DNA of 64,000 bases from JANYGM01 sp043764015. Its GTDB lineage: Bacteria > Bacteroidota > Bacteroidia > Cytophagales > Thermonemataceae. Each line of letters starts with the position of its first letter. Within the stretch, counting starts at the first letter, position 1. Below, in pieces: positions 51,620 through 59,342 of the stretch. A model generated the notes under the pieces. The model did not search any database. It was not told the origin of the DNA and worked only from the letters and a program-made list of their open reading frames with translations. The position numbers and the translations under genes are program-made. The stretch is from assembly GCA_043764015.1 (NCBI GenBank), contig JAYUKY010000121.1, forward strand, positions 25,687 to 89,686. Reading direction: 5' to 3'.

Positions 51620-51681
51620 AATTTAATTAAATAGTCAGACCTCCATTTCATTACAGTACAGACCATTTAATCAAATTTAAA
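51620..51681. repeat. Solo copy of the MITE hairpin core
   Basis: The core GTCAGACCT...TACAGTACAGACC (51634-51664) is flanked by AT-only inverted arms AATTTAATTAAAT / ATTTAATCAAATT. The same core sits twice in each 166-167 bp element, there with different arms. Confidence 0.75.
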
Positions 51682-51689
51682 ATCCACAA

Positions 51690-52412
51690 TTATTTCTTTA
51701 TTATTTTTTTCTTTTTAGGTTTTTTGATGGGCTGTGTGGTGCTTGTTTGCGTTTGTTTTGGCTCTTTTGGAGGAGTTATGATGTTTGCTTTCTTTTCATA
51801 GGGCTTTTGTCCTGTGTAGTTTCCTGGTGGATTGTAGTTACAAACCCAAATTTCTTGGTTATCTAGTACTACTTTTGCACAACCAACTTGCGTAGAATTT
51901 TCCCAAATAAGTTGCGTATAATGCCCGCAAACGTACCATTCACCTTTGCAGAGTTGCGTGTCAAAGTCAAAAGATTTACGCTCATCAGCCCAAGAATCAA
52001 CGGCTGCAGCTGTTGAATTTTGCATACCTTGTGACCAATAGATGTTTTCACCATATTTTTGTGTGAATTTTCCAGAACGTGGGCGGTGTTCCATTTTCAT
52101 ACCACGTCTTTTGAGTTCATTAGCCCATTCTTGCGCAAATGTAGCCAATTCATTTGACCAGGTAAGCGGTGCTATGCCTAATTGCGCTCTCCAAAAATTG
52201 TGTCTTGCCGTAATGCCCACCATATCAGCTGGCTCTGCATCACCCAAAACAATATTTTTAGGGATTTGAGTAGGAATTGGTTGTATTTTTTGTTGCTCAT
52301 TTGTGAGATTACTCACCTGCTTACGCACAGGCACAAGAGAAGCACACAACACAAACGCACAAGAAAGCGCAGGGATTATGAAAAATCTTTGAATTTTTTG
52401 ATGTAAAAGCAT
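51690..52412 (-). CDS. Secreted CAP (SCP/PR-1) domain protein
   Basis: 240 residues with a hydrophobic N-terminal signal (IIPALSCAFVLCASL; no clean lipobox). The CAP domain includes ITARHNFWRAQLGIAPLTWS, WANELKRRGMKMEHR, GENIYWSQG, the CAP signature CGHYTQLIWENSTQVGCAKV and VCNYNPPGNYTGQKPY. The histidine and glutamate of the CAP cavity are present. The C-terminus is Lys/Thr/Pro-rich and probably disordered. Bacterial CAP proteins have no agreed activity; extracellular stress or cell-wall roles are proposed. Confidence 0.88.
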   Translation of the reverse strand: MLLHQKIQRFFIIPALSCAFVLCASLVPVRKQVSNLTNEQQKIQPIPTQIPKNIVLGDAEPADMVGITARHNFWRAQLGIAPLTWSNELATFAQEWANELKRRGMKMEHRPRSGKFTQKYGENIYWSQGMQNSTAAAVDSWADERKSFDFDTQLCKGEWYVCGHYTQLIWENSTQVGCAKVVLDNQEIWVCNYNPPGNYTGQKPYEKKANIITPPKEPKQTQTSTTQPIKKPKKKKIIKK

Positions 52413-52439
52413 TGTTTTGATTGATTAGAATGAAAAAAA

Positions 52440-52964
52440 TCAGGAATTGTTTTTAGGTCTGTCTGTTGAATATCCTTCACGCATAAATAAAAAAGAAATC
52501 ACAAGAAATAAAATTAGATTACAAATACCCATAACTAAAAGCACTTGAGGAAAGCCTCTCTCTGGAAGTATAAGTGAAATTGAACCTAATACCACCCAAA
52601 TAAATTTTAAAATATCAAGCAATTTTCTATCCTCTTTTTGATAAAAATGTATGCCATAAACAACTGGAATGCCTAGTGTTCCCATCAATAATAATACGTT
52701 GCCGTATTGCCAATGCAGTATTTTCATTAGTGAACTGATTATAATAAATACAATACAGGTAAAAGCTAACTTAGCGAGTAATTTTTTCTTAATTAAAGTT
52801 CCTTCCTTTATCAAAAACACCAACATAATAATTTCTGCTATACTGAAAGCTCTAACCGTTATGTTTCCTACATCTTTTCTTCCAAGAGAAAAACTAACTA
52901 ATTCAAGTAGTCCAACAGTTAGAATAAATACAAATATTATCAAAGTTATTCTCTTGATACTCAT
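52440..52964 (-). CDS. Uncharacterised polytopic membrane protein
   Basis: 174 residues with about five membrane helices. The segment SLMKILHWQYGNVLLLMGTL recalls the KIxHWPGA-type motif found in several Bacteroidetes membrane proteins, including GldL, but there is no other similarity I can see. It begins 16 bases from nothing recognisable and is followed by the CAP gene on the same strand 28 bases later, so the two may be co-transcribed. The function is unknown. Confidence 0.6.
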   Translation of the reverse strand: MSIKRITLIIFVFILTVGLLELVSFSLGRKDVGNITVRAFSIAEIIMLVFLIKEGTLIKKKLLAKLAFTCIVFIIISSLMKILHWQYGNVLLLMGTLGIPVVYGIHFYQKEDRKLLDILKFIWVVLGSISLILPERGFPQVLLVMGICNLILFLVISFLFMREGYSTDRPKNNS

Positions 52965-53056
52965 ATATTTTTATCTTTAAACAAGGATTTTTGTGAAGTC
53001 AAATATTCTTACTAGACTGCAATAAACGGCAATAAACAGGATTTAAAAACGCATTT

Positions 53057-53082
53057 GTTGTCAGGTAGAAACACCTGACAAC
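53057..53082 (-). terminator. Hairpin after the VapC-like gene
   Basis: GTTGTCAGGT / ACCTGACAAC stem, 12 bases past the toxin stop on the minus strand, with TTTTT a further ten bases on; a weak terminator. Confidence 0.5.
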
Positions 53083-53094
53083 ACAGCAAGGAAG

Positions 53095-53490
53095 TTACTT
53101 TAATTCAATAAGTTGCAAGCCTTCAATGCGCTCAAAATGCTTTTTATTGAGCGTTGCAAGCTGCATATTGTTTTTTATGGCAGTTGCTGCTATCAATATG
53201 TCTGGTACTTCTATGAGCTTGCTTTTCATTTTTAGTCCTCTAAATACATCTACTGCTACTTTTGATGTTTCACTATCAAATGGTAACACTACTATATTTG
53301 TAAAAAAGTCTTCCCAAAATACTTGTTGTTCTTTTGTGCTACCTGTAAATATCTCATATTCAGTAATAACAGATGTTGCGAACATCACATATTTTTGACT
53401 TAGCTCATACAAGACAGAATATTCTTTTTTCTTCTTTCTGAAAAAATCAATCAGAATAGAAGTATCCAAACAGATTATTTCGTTCTCCAT
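53095..53490 (-). CDS. PIN-domain toxin, VapC-like
   Basis: 131 residues, standard VapC length. ICLDTSILIDFFRKKKKEYS carries the first Asp, ATSVITEYEIFTG the conserved Glu, and EVPDILIAATAIKNNMQLAT the later Asp, ending in TLNKKHFERIEGL. VapC toxins cleave tRNA or rRNA. The start overlaps the end of the upstream small gene by 16 bases, which is typical of toxin-antitoxin pairs. Confidence 0.88.
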   Translation of the reverse strand: MENEIICLDTSILIDFFRKKKKEYSVLYELSQKYVMFATSVITEYEIFTGSTKEQQVFWEDFFTNIVVLPFDSETSKVAVDVFRGLKMKSKLIEVPDILIAATAIKNNMQLATLNKKHFERIEGLQLIELK

Positions 53491-53711
53491 TGGCTGAATA
53501 TTTTACGGTTTTCTACGAACATAATATGTTGTTCTTCTGACATTGTTGGTGCAGATAACAGCAATTTTTGGAAGTTGGAAACATCTTTTTTGGGTTTTTC
53601 TTCTCTTGTGATGTTCTGCGCATCAATAAGTAGTTTTGCTATTTGATTAGCAGGAAGTTGTTTAATGATTTCAAGAATTTGCTTGTAACCAATTTCTAGT
53701 TTTAATTCCAT
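53475..53711 (-). CDS. Antitoxin of the VapC-like toxin
   Basis: 78 residues. A helical N-terminal part (YKQILEIIKQLPANQIAKLL) and a flexible charged C-terminal part with QKLLLSAPTMSEEQHIMFVE and a final basic/aromatic stretch that would wrap the toxin. Such short proteins next to PIN toxins in Bacteroidetes often lack a clear DNA-binding fold. The role is assigned from the 16-base overlap with the toxin gene. Confidence 0.75.
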   Translation of the reverse strand: MELKLEIGYKQILEIIKQLPANQIAKLLIDAQNITREEKPKKDVSNFQKLLLSAPTMSEEQHIMFVENRKIFSQWRTK

Positions 53712-53747
53712 AATTTTATTTGGTGAAATTTATTTTTACTTTATTTT

Positions 53748-54743
53748 CTAAACAGGGATTTGTTCAAATTTTACTTCTCCTTTATACGCCTCACGAGGTT
53801 TTAGGTTAAGGATTTGGAACATTTCTTTGTCATCAACATAAGCAGGATTAGGCGTTGTAAGTAGTTTGTCGCCTGCAAAAATAGAGTTTGCACCAGCCAA
53901 AAAACATAATGCTTGTTCTTCTACATTCATACGCACACGCCCAGCCGACAATCTTACCATAGCTTTTGGCATCAAAATACGTGCCGTAGCTATCATACGT
54001 ATCATTTCCCACACAGAAACTCGTGGTTGGTCTTCTAGTGGTGTGCCTTCCACAGGTACAAGCGCATTGACAGGCACAGATTCTGGGTGTTTTGGCAAGT
54101 TTGCAAGTGTCAAAAGCATTCCTATACGGTCATTATGGCTTTCTCCCATACCAATAATACCACCAGAACAAACAGAAATATTAGCTTTATCCACGTTTTT
54201 GATAGTATCTAAGCGGTCATCATAAGTGCGAGTAGAAATAATATCTCCATAAAACTCTTCACTTGTATCTAAATTATGGTTATAGGCATAAAGACCTGCA
54301 TTTTTGAGCTTTTGCGCTTGCTCTTCTGAAAGCATTCCAAGCGTACAGCAAACCTCCATTCCCATTTGAGAAACGCCCTTAACCATATCCAAAACCTTGT
54401 CAAAATCTTTGTTATCACGCACCTCACGCCACGCCGCACCCATACAAAAACGTGTACTGCCTGCTTCTTTAGCATCTAAGGCTTTTTCTAATACCTCGCT
54501 CACTTCCAACAATTTATGTACTTTTACTTCTGTATGATAGCGTGCCGCCTGCGGACAATAAGCGCAATCTTCTGGGCAACCACCTGTTTTTACAGAAAGC
54601 AACGTACAAACCTGTACTTCTCCCGTCTGATGATGCTCACGATGCACCGTAGCACCTTTGTAAACCAATTCTAAAATAGGAGAATTATATATTTCTGTGA
54701 TTTCCTCACGTGTCCAGTTGTTGCGTGTGATGTTATTTTGCAT
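53748..54743 (-). CDS. bioB: Biotin synthase
   Basis: Radical SAM enzyme inserting sulfur into dethiobiotin. 331 residues, full length. The SAM cluster motif is CPEDCAYC (Cys56, 60, 63), followed by RFCMGAAWREVRDN, the YNHNLDTSEEFY motif, SVCSGGIIGMGES and the C-terminal RLSAGRVRM with FAGDKLLTTPNP. No other bio gene is nearby. A palindrome (54765-54827) separates it from the divergent relBE-like operon. Confidence 0.96.
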   Translation of the reverse strand: MQNNITRNNWTREEITEIYNSPILELVYKGATVHREHHQTGEVQVCTLLSVKTGGCPEDCAYCPQAARYHTEVKVHKLLEVSEVLEKALDAKEAGSTRFCMGAAWREVRDNKDFDKVLDMVKGVSQMGMEVCCTLGMLSEEQAQKLKNAGLYAYNHNLDTSEEFYGDIISTRTYDDRLDTIKNVDKANISVCSGGIIGMGESHNDRIGMLLTLANLPKHPESVPVNALVPVEGTPLEDQPRVSVWEMIRMIATARILMPKAMVRLSAGRVRMNVEEQALCFLAGANSIFAGDKLLTTPNPAYVDDKEMFQILNLKPREAYKGEVKFEQIPV

Positions 54744-54764
54744 TTTTATTGAAAATTTTGTATT

Positions 54765-54827
54765 AAACCCTAAGGGTGTGATTTGGTTAGAACTTTGAAT
54801 TTCAAAAGATTACACCCTTAGGGTTTT
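54765..54827. repeat. Inverted repeat AACCCTAAGGGTGTgAT upstream of bioB
   Basis: AAACCCTAAGGGTGTGAT and, after a 25-base spacer, ATTACACCCTTAGGGTTTT, 20 bases from the bioB start. Within each arm CCCTAAGGG is itself palindromic. It does not resemble a known biotin operator. Confidence 0.7.
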
Positions 54828-54870
54828 CCTTAGGATAATTTTAAGGCAATTTAGTAGTTTTTTTCTTAGA

Positions 54871-54902
54871 TAAAAAAATAATTTGCTTTCTTGTAAATAA
54901 AT
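54871..54902 (+). repeat. 32-bp direct repeat, left copy (RelBE boundary)
   Basis: TAAAAAAATAATTTGCTTTC plus TTGTAAATAAAT; matches 55421-55452 with one difference. It carries a TTG (54883-54885) which, 19 bases on, meets TAAATTTA, one base off the TAnnTTTG consensus, so it can serve as the relBE promoter. Confidence 0.85.
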
Positions 54903-54960
54903 ATTAAATTTACAGATCCATTTTAATCAAAATATTCAAAATTACTAAATAATTATCACA

Positions 54961-55206
54961 ATGCTTAAAATACACCCACAATATCTTAAAGATGCCAACG
55001 GTAAAGAATCATTGGTTGTTCTTTCCGTGAAAGATTTTAAAGCAATTATAGAAGAGTTGGAAGATATGGAAGATGTAAGGCTTTATGACGAAGCTAAGAA
55101 AGATAAAGAGTCTTCTATTCCTATTGACGAGGCTTTTAAAATGATTGAAATTAAACGCAAACAGAATAATGACTTACAACATAACCTTAAAGAAACGAGC
55201 TATTAA
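54961..55206 (+). CDS. Antitoxin, RelB/Phd-like
   Basis: 81 residues. The N-terminal half has beta-strand and helix pattern similar to Phd/YefM (HPQYLKDANGKESLVVLSVK, DFKAIIEELEDMEDVRLYDE), and the C-terminal half is charged and flexible (KKDKESSIPIDEAFKMIEIK). It overlaps the downstream toxin gene by 38 bases and carries the pair's promoter in the left 32-bp repeat. DNA-binding autorepression is expected by family. Confidence 0.8.
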   Translation: MLKIHPQYLKDANGKESLVVLSVKDFKAIIEELEDMEDVRLYDEAKKDKESSIPIDEAFKMIEIKRKQNNDLQHNLKETSY

Positions 55207-55423
55207 AGCACTAGTAGGAATTAATGAGCCTTATTATTCCAATATCAAGGAAGCTATTTATGCGCTTGCTGATAATCCACGACCACAAGGCTACAAAAAA
55301 CTAAAAGGCAACGACTGCTACCGCATACGTGTAGCTGATTACCGCATCATCTATGATATTTTTGATGATGAACTTTTAGTAGACGTGATTAAGCTAGGAC
55401 ATAGAAAAGATATTTATGAGTAA
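55169..55423 (+). CDS. RelE/ParE-type mRNA interferase toxin
   Basis: 84 residues from ATG at 55169 (MTYNITLKKRAIKAL), the natural length for RelE. The motifs LADNPRPQGYKKLKGNDCYR, IRVADYRIIYDIFDDELLV and KLGHRKDIYE are the conserved RelE/YafQ-type core with the basic residues and Tyr/His near the C-terminus. It cleaves mRNA on the ribosome by family. Its stop codon TAA (55421-55423) is the first three bases of the right 32-bp repeat. Confidence 0.9.
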   Translation: MTYNITLKKRAIKALVGINEPYYSNIKEAIYALADNPRPQGYKKLKGNDCYRIRVADYRIIYDIFDDELLVDVIKLGHRKDIYE

Positions 55424-55462
55424 AAAAATAATTTGCTTTCTTATAAATAAATCTTACCTTTG
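55421..55462 (+). promoter_or_regulatory. Right 32-bp repeat with consensus promoter
   Basis: The repeat (55421-55452) supplies TTG at 55433-55435; 19 bases later TACCTTTG (55455-55462) completes a full Bacteroidetes promoter for the gene at 55498. Confidence 0.75.
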
Positions 55463-55497
55463 CAAACCGTTTGAATAGAACATTTTTAGAAAATTTA

Positions 55498-55875
55498 ATG
55501 CAAAACTCACTTAAAAATATCATACTAATTCCTTTGCTTGTGGCTTTTTTGGTCGTGAGTACAGGATTTTCGTCTATTTTTAAGAGAGAATTAAGCAAAA
55601 ATACTTCTACAAATTCTCCAAAAACAGAAAAAAACCAACAAAAATCAAACAAAAATCAAACAAAAACACCCGTTTTTGAAGAAAAAACTTTTGATGCTGT
55701 TGCTTCAGCCACAGAAATAACAACCCAAGAAATCTATTTTAAATATATTTCTAATGTTATTTGTTATTCCTCCTTCATTTATCCCCAAAACCTCAAATCT
55801 TGGCAATGGAAAGGCTTTTTAGCCTGCTATTATCAATGTGTTTTTGAGAATTTTGTCGTTACAAATGCCCCCTAA
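55498..55875 (+). CDS. Hypothetical secreted or membrane-anchored protein
   Basis: 125 residues from ATG at 55498; a TTG at 55471 would lie too close to the promoter. The N-terminus is a signal/anchor (IILIPLLVAFLVVSTGF), followed by a Lys/Asn/Thr-rich linker (NTSTNSPKTEKNQQKSNKNQ) and a C-terminal segment rich in aromatic residues and Cys (YISNVICYSSFIYPQNLKSW, FLACYYQCVFENF). I recognise no family. It has a consensus promoter and stands between the relBE-like pair and secDF. Confidence 0.55.
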   Translation: MQNSLKNIILIPLLVAFLVVSTGFSSIFKRELSKNTSTNSPKTEKNQQKSNKNQTKTPVFEEKTFDAVASATEITTQEIYFKYISNVICYSSFIYPQNLKSWQWKGFLACYYQCVFENFVVTNAP

Positions 55876-55967
55876 TTGATGTTTTGATGTGTGATATGTA
55901 ATGTGTGATGTATAAATACATTGCTTGTTATTACTATTTAGGATTAGATAAGATATTACCCTTATCT

Positions 55968-56032
55968 CTATAAATACATCACACATCAAATATTATACAT
56001 CACACATCAAATATCACACATCAAATATCAAA
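55968..56032 (+). repeat. Tandem ACATCACACATCAAATATT repeat leader before secDF
   Basis: Four units of the type ATCACACATCAAATAT end directly at AAAATAATG. No G occurs in the last 60 bases and there is no Shine-Dalgarno sequence. This is the longest of the start-proximal tracts. Confidence 0.7.
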
Positions 56033-56035
56033 ATA

Positions 56036-59000
56036 ATGAACCGTTCCGTAATAGTTTTTTTTACGGTAATATTGAGCATTCTTTGTCTCTATTACCTTTC
56101 TTTCACGTTTGTTGCTCGTGGCGTGCAAAAAGATGCTCGTGCTTTTGCAACAACTGCCTCTGGTGTTGATTTCAAGAAACAACAGAAATACTTGGATTCT
56201 ATCTTCACAAAACCTGTCTATAATCTTGGTTTTGCCTCTTTTACTTATGAAGAAGTAAAGAAAAATGAACTCGCACTTGGGCTTGACTTACAAGGCGGTA
56301 TGCACGTAACGCTTGAGGTTTCTCCTGTAGAAATCATCAAAGCTATGGCAGGAACTAACGCCAAAGACGCTAAATTTGTGGCGGCTATTGCTAAGGCACA
56401 AGAAAAGCAAAAAAGTTCTCAAAAGAAGTTTGTAACACTTTTTGGAGAAGCATTTAAAGAACAAAATTCTGAAAGTGCATTGAACAAGTATTTTGCAAGT
56501 GCATCAAACAAAGAAATCACGTTTCAAAGCACTGATGCACAAGTTTTGGCTCTGCTTGACAAAGAAGTAGATGGCGCAAACGACCGTTCTTTTGAAGTTA
56601 TCAGAAAACGTATTGATAAATTTGGTGTAACAAACCCTAATATTCAAAAATTACCTGCATCTGGACGTATTCAAGTAGAGCTTCCTGGCGTTGATAACCC
56701 TGAAAGAGCTAAAAAACTTCTTTCTGGTGTGGCTAAGTTAGAGTTTTGGGAAGTTTATGACTTCAATGATTTGCAAGGAAGTTTTATGAACTTTATGACG
56801 TACATTGACGAAAAAGAAAACGGAAAGAAAACTGATGCTAAGAAAGATACAATTACAAAAGAAGAAGCAAATCCTTTTGCGACAAAAGAAGATTCTCTTA
56901 AAAAACCTGATAAAAAAGATACATCAGCAACTAAAAAAGATACTACAAAGAAAGTTACTAAAACAAAAGAACAACTTAAAGCTGATTCATTGGCGCAAAT
57001 CAAAAAAGATAGCTTAAAAGGAAGTGCTTTTAGTAAGTATTTTGCGTTTTCAGGTCGTGATTTGTTTGTGAAGATGACTGATACAGCAAAAGTAAACGAG
57101 ATTTTTGCTCGTGATGAAGTAAAAGCTATGTTTCCAACAGCGCAATTTATGTATGATGCAAAGGGAATCACAGAAAAACAAGTGAAAGGACAAGATGGCA
57201 AAATGGTTGATAACCCTATATATGGTCGTATAGCTATTTATCCTATCAAAAAGGCTCGTGATGGAAAGGCTTTGCTTGAAGGAAATGTTGTTTCTAACTC
57301 TGGACAAGATTTTGACGAGAAAGGACAGCCTGCTGTGTCTATGTCAATGACTCCTGAAGGTGCAAGGAAATGGGCTAAAATAACTAAGGAGAATGTTGGT
57401 AAGCGTATAGCTATTGTTTTGGATAACGTAATCTATTCTGCGCCAAACATCAACCAAGAAATCACTGGTGGAAACTCTCAAATCTCTGGTAACTTTACTG
57501 TTGAAGAGGCACAAGATTTAGGTAACATCTTAAAGGCAGGTAAATTGCCTGCTCCAACTCGTGTGGTAGAGAGTGAAACTGTTGGTGCTTCGTTAGGGGA
57601 GCAATCAATCTCTCAAGGCTTGCTTTCTATGGCATTGGGACTTGGTTTAGTCTTTATTTTTATGGTGCTTTATTACCGTTCAGGTGGTATGGTCGCTAAT
57701 TTGGCTCTTATTATTAACGTATTCTTTATTCTTGGGGTGCTTGCACCACTTGGTACGGCTCTTACGTTGCCTGGTATTGCAGGTATAGTACTTACAATAG
57801 GTATGGCGGTTGATGCTAACGTACTTATATTTGAGCGTATAAGGGAGGAACTTCGTAATGGAATGTCTATGCGTATGGCTATCAATGCAGGTTATGCAAA
57901 GGCTTTGAGTTCAATCATTGATGCAAACGTAACAACCTTTTTAACAGGTGGAATACTATTTGTTTTTGGTGCAGGACCTGTAAAAGGCTTTGCAGTGGTA
58001 CTTATGGTAGGTATTTTATGTTCTGTGTTTACTGCAGTGTTTATCTCTCGTTTGGTGATAGAGTTCTTTGCTAAGAATCCAGATGATATTAAAGTACGTT
58101 TTGATGCTGTGCCAGCATTTAATGGTCTTATTACTAAACTTTTTGAAGGTAATAACTTTGATTTTATTGGTAATAGAAAGAAAGCATATATGTTTTCTAC
58201 TATCTTGATTGTTGTTGGGCTTGCTATTGGATTGATTAGAGGCTTTAACTTTGGTATTGATTTTAGTGGAGGACGTTATTATGTAGTTGAGTTTGCAAAA
58301 GATGTTCCTACGAGTGATGTTCGTGAGGCAGTAACTCCTAATTTTGAGGGCAAAGGAGCTGAAATTAAGAATTTTGGTGCAAGTAATAGAATAAAGATAA
58401 CTACTGCTTATCTTATTACAGAAGAATCAGAAGAATCAGATAAAAAAGTAGAAACTGCATTACTTAAAGGTTTGGAGAAGTTTAAAGAGCAAGCTCCAAA
58501 GGTTGTAGGTAACGGTAAAGTAGGTGCTACTATTGCAGATGACATTCGTAATGCATCTCTTACGTCTATTGTTTTGTCTTTGGTGATGATATTCTTGTAT
58601 ATTTTACTTCGTTTCCGTCAGTGGCAGTATTCTCTTGGAGCAGTTGTGGCACTTGTTCATGATGTTTTGATGGTAATTTCTTTGTATGCTATTGGTGGTT
58701 TATTTGGATTAAACCTAGAAATTGACCAAGTATTTATTGCTGCAATTCTTACGGTAATTGGTTATTCTATTAATGATACGGTGGTTGTGTTTGACCGTAT
58801 TCGTGAGGTGTTTGCAGACCACAAAACTGATGATGTGAAAGTTGCTATCAATGAAGCCATCAATGAAACGCTTAGTAGAACAGTTATCACAGCTCTTACA
58901 ACCTTTATTGTGGTGCTTGTATTGCTTATTTTTGGTGGAGAAGTATTGAGAGGGTTCTCTTATGCTTTGACAATAGGTGTTTTGTTTGGTACATATTCAT

Positions 59001-59191
59001 CTATCTTTATTGCATCTCCTATTGTGTTAGACTTAGGCGTGAAAACGGCTCTTGATACAACAGAATGGAAACCAGCTGACGAGATTTCAGAAGAATGGGT
59101 AGAAGAAAAAGAAGTTATTGAGCCAGTTGCAGATGACAAAGCTAATAAAGACAAAAGCGGCGACAAACGCACAGGAAGTAAATTCTTTTAA
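56036..59191 (+). CDS. secDF: Protein translocase SecDF fusion
   Basis: Proton-driven partner of SecYEG that pulls proteins across the inner membrane. 1051 residues: SecD (about 1-690) and SecF (about 700-1010) fused, the normal state in Bacteroidetes. SecD shows GLDLQGGMHVTLEV, FGVTNPNIQKLPASGRIQVE and GNFTVEEAQDLGNILKAGKL plus six membrane helices with ILTIGMAVDANVLIFERIRE. SecF shows NFGIDFSGGRYYVV and VIGYSINDTVVVFDRIRE. A Lys/Asp/Thr linker (about 260-325) is inserted in the periplasmic domain. The C-terminus is a charged tail. A repeat leader precedes the ATG. Confidence 0.96.
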   Translation: MNRSVIVFFTVILSILCLYYLSFTFVARGVQKDARAFATTASGVDFKKQQKYLDSIFTKPVYNLGFASFTYEEVKKNELALGLDLQGGMHVTLEVSPVEIIKAMAGTNAKDAKFVAAIAKAQEKQKSSQKKFVTLFGEAFKEQNSESALNKYFASASNKEITFQSTDAQVLALLDKEVDGANDRSFEVIRKRIDKFGVTNPNIQKLPASGRIQVELPGVDNPERAKKLLSGVAKLEFWEVYDFNDLQGSFMNFMTYIDEKENGKKTDAKKDTITKEEANPFATKEDSLKKPDKKDTSATKKDTTKKVTKTKEQLKADSLAQIKKDSLKGSAFSKYFAFSGRDLFVKMTDTAKVNEIFARDEVKAMFPTAQFMYDAKGITEKQVKGQDGKMVDNPIYGRIAIYPIKKARDGKALLEGNVVSNSGQDFDEKGQPAVSMSMTPEGARKWAKITKENVGKRIAIVLDNVIYSAPNINQEITGGNSQISGNFTVEEAQDLGNILKAGKLPAPTRVVESETVGASLGEQSISQGLLSMALGLGLVFIFMVLYYRSGGMVANLALIINVFFILGVLAPLGTALTLPGIAGIVLTIGMAVDANVLIFERIREELRNGMSMRMAINAGYAKALSSIIDANVTTFLTGGILFVFGAGPVKGFAVVLMVGILCSVFTAVFISRLVIEFFAKNPDDIKVRFDAVPAFNGLITKLFEGNNFDFIGNRKKAYMFSTILIVVGLAIGLIRGFNFGIDFSGGRYYVVEFAKDVPTSDVREAVTPNFEGKGAEIKNFGASNRIKITTAYLITEESEESDKKVETALLKGLEKFKEQAPKVVGNGKVGATIADDIRNASLTSIVLSLVMIFLYILLRFRQWQYSLGAVVALVHDVLMVISLYAIGGLFGLNLEIDQVFIAAILTVIGYSINDTVVVFDRIREVFADHKTDDVKVAINEAINETLSRTVITALTTFIVVLVLLIFGGEVLRGFSYALTIGVLFGTYSSIFIASPIVLDLGVKTALDTTEWKPADEISEEWVEEKEVIEPVADDKANKDKSGDKRTGSKFF

Positions 59192-59233
59192 TAAATCCTT
59201 TGGATTGTATCTTATTTTAGATAAATAATCAAT

Positions 59234-59269
59234 AAAAATCCTACTTAAATTTCTTTAAGTAGGATTTTT
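59234..59269. terminator. Bidirectional terminator between secDF and the methyltransferase
   Basis: AAAAATCCTACTTAAA / TTTAAGTAGGATTTTT perfect stem. Confidence 0.85.
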
Positions 59270-59342
59270 GTTTGTAGTTGATTTTATAATGTATTAAAAA
59301 CAAATTACTAATGTCTTTACCTAATTGATAATTCGTAATTGA

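Noticed and set aside
54765..54827. Biotin (BirA) operator upstream of bioB
   Set aside because: The sequence does not resemble the TTGTxAACC-type biotin operator and the inner palindrome CCCTAAGGG looks like a repeat element.
54871..55452. Direct repeats as integrase attachment sites
   Set aside because: No integrase or recombinase gene lies between or near them and no tRNA is involved; a duplicated promoter explains them better.
55968..56032. CRISPR-like or riboswitch leader before secDF
   Set aside because: The repeats are short, imperfect and C/A/T-only, with no stable secondary structure.
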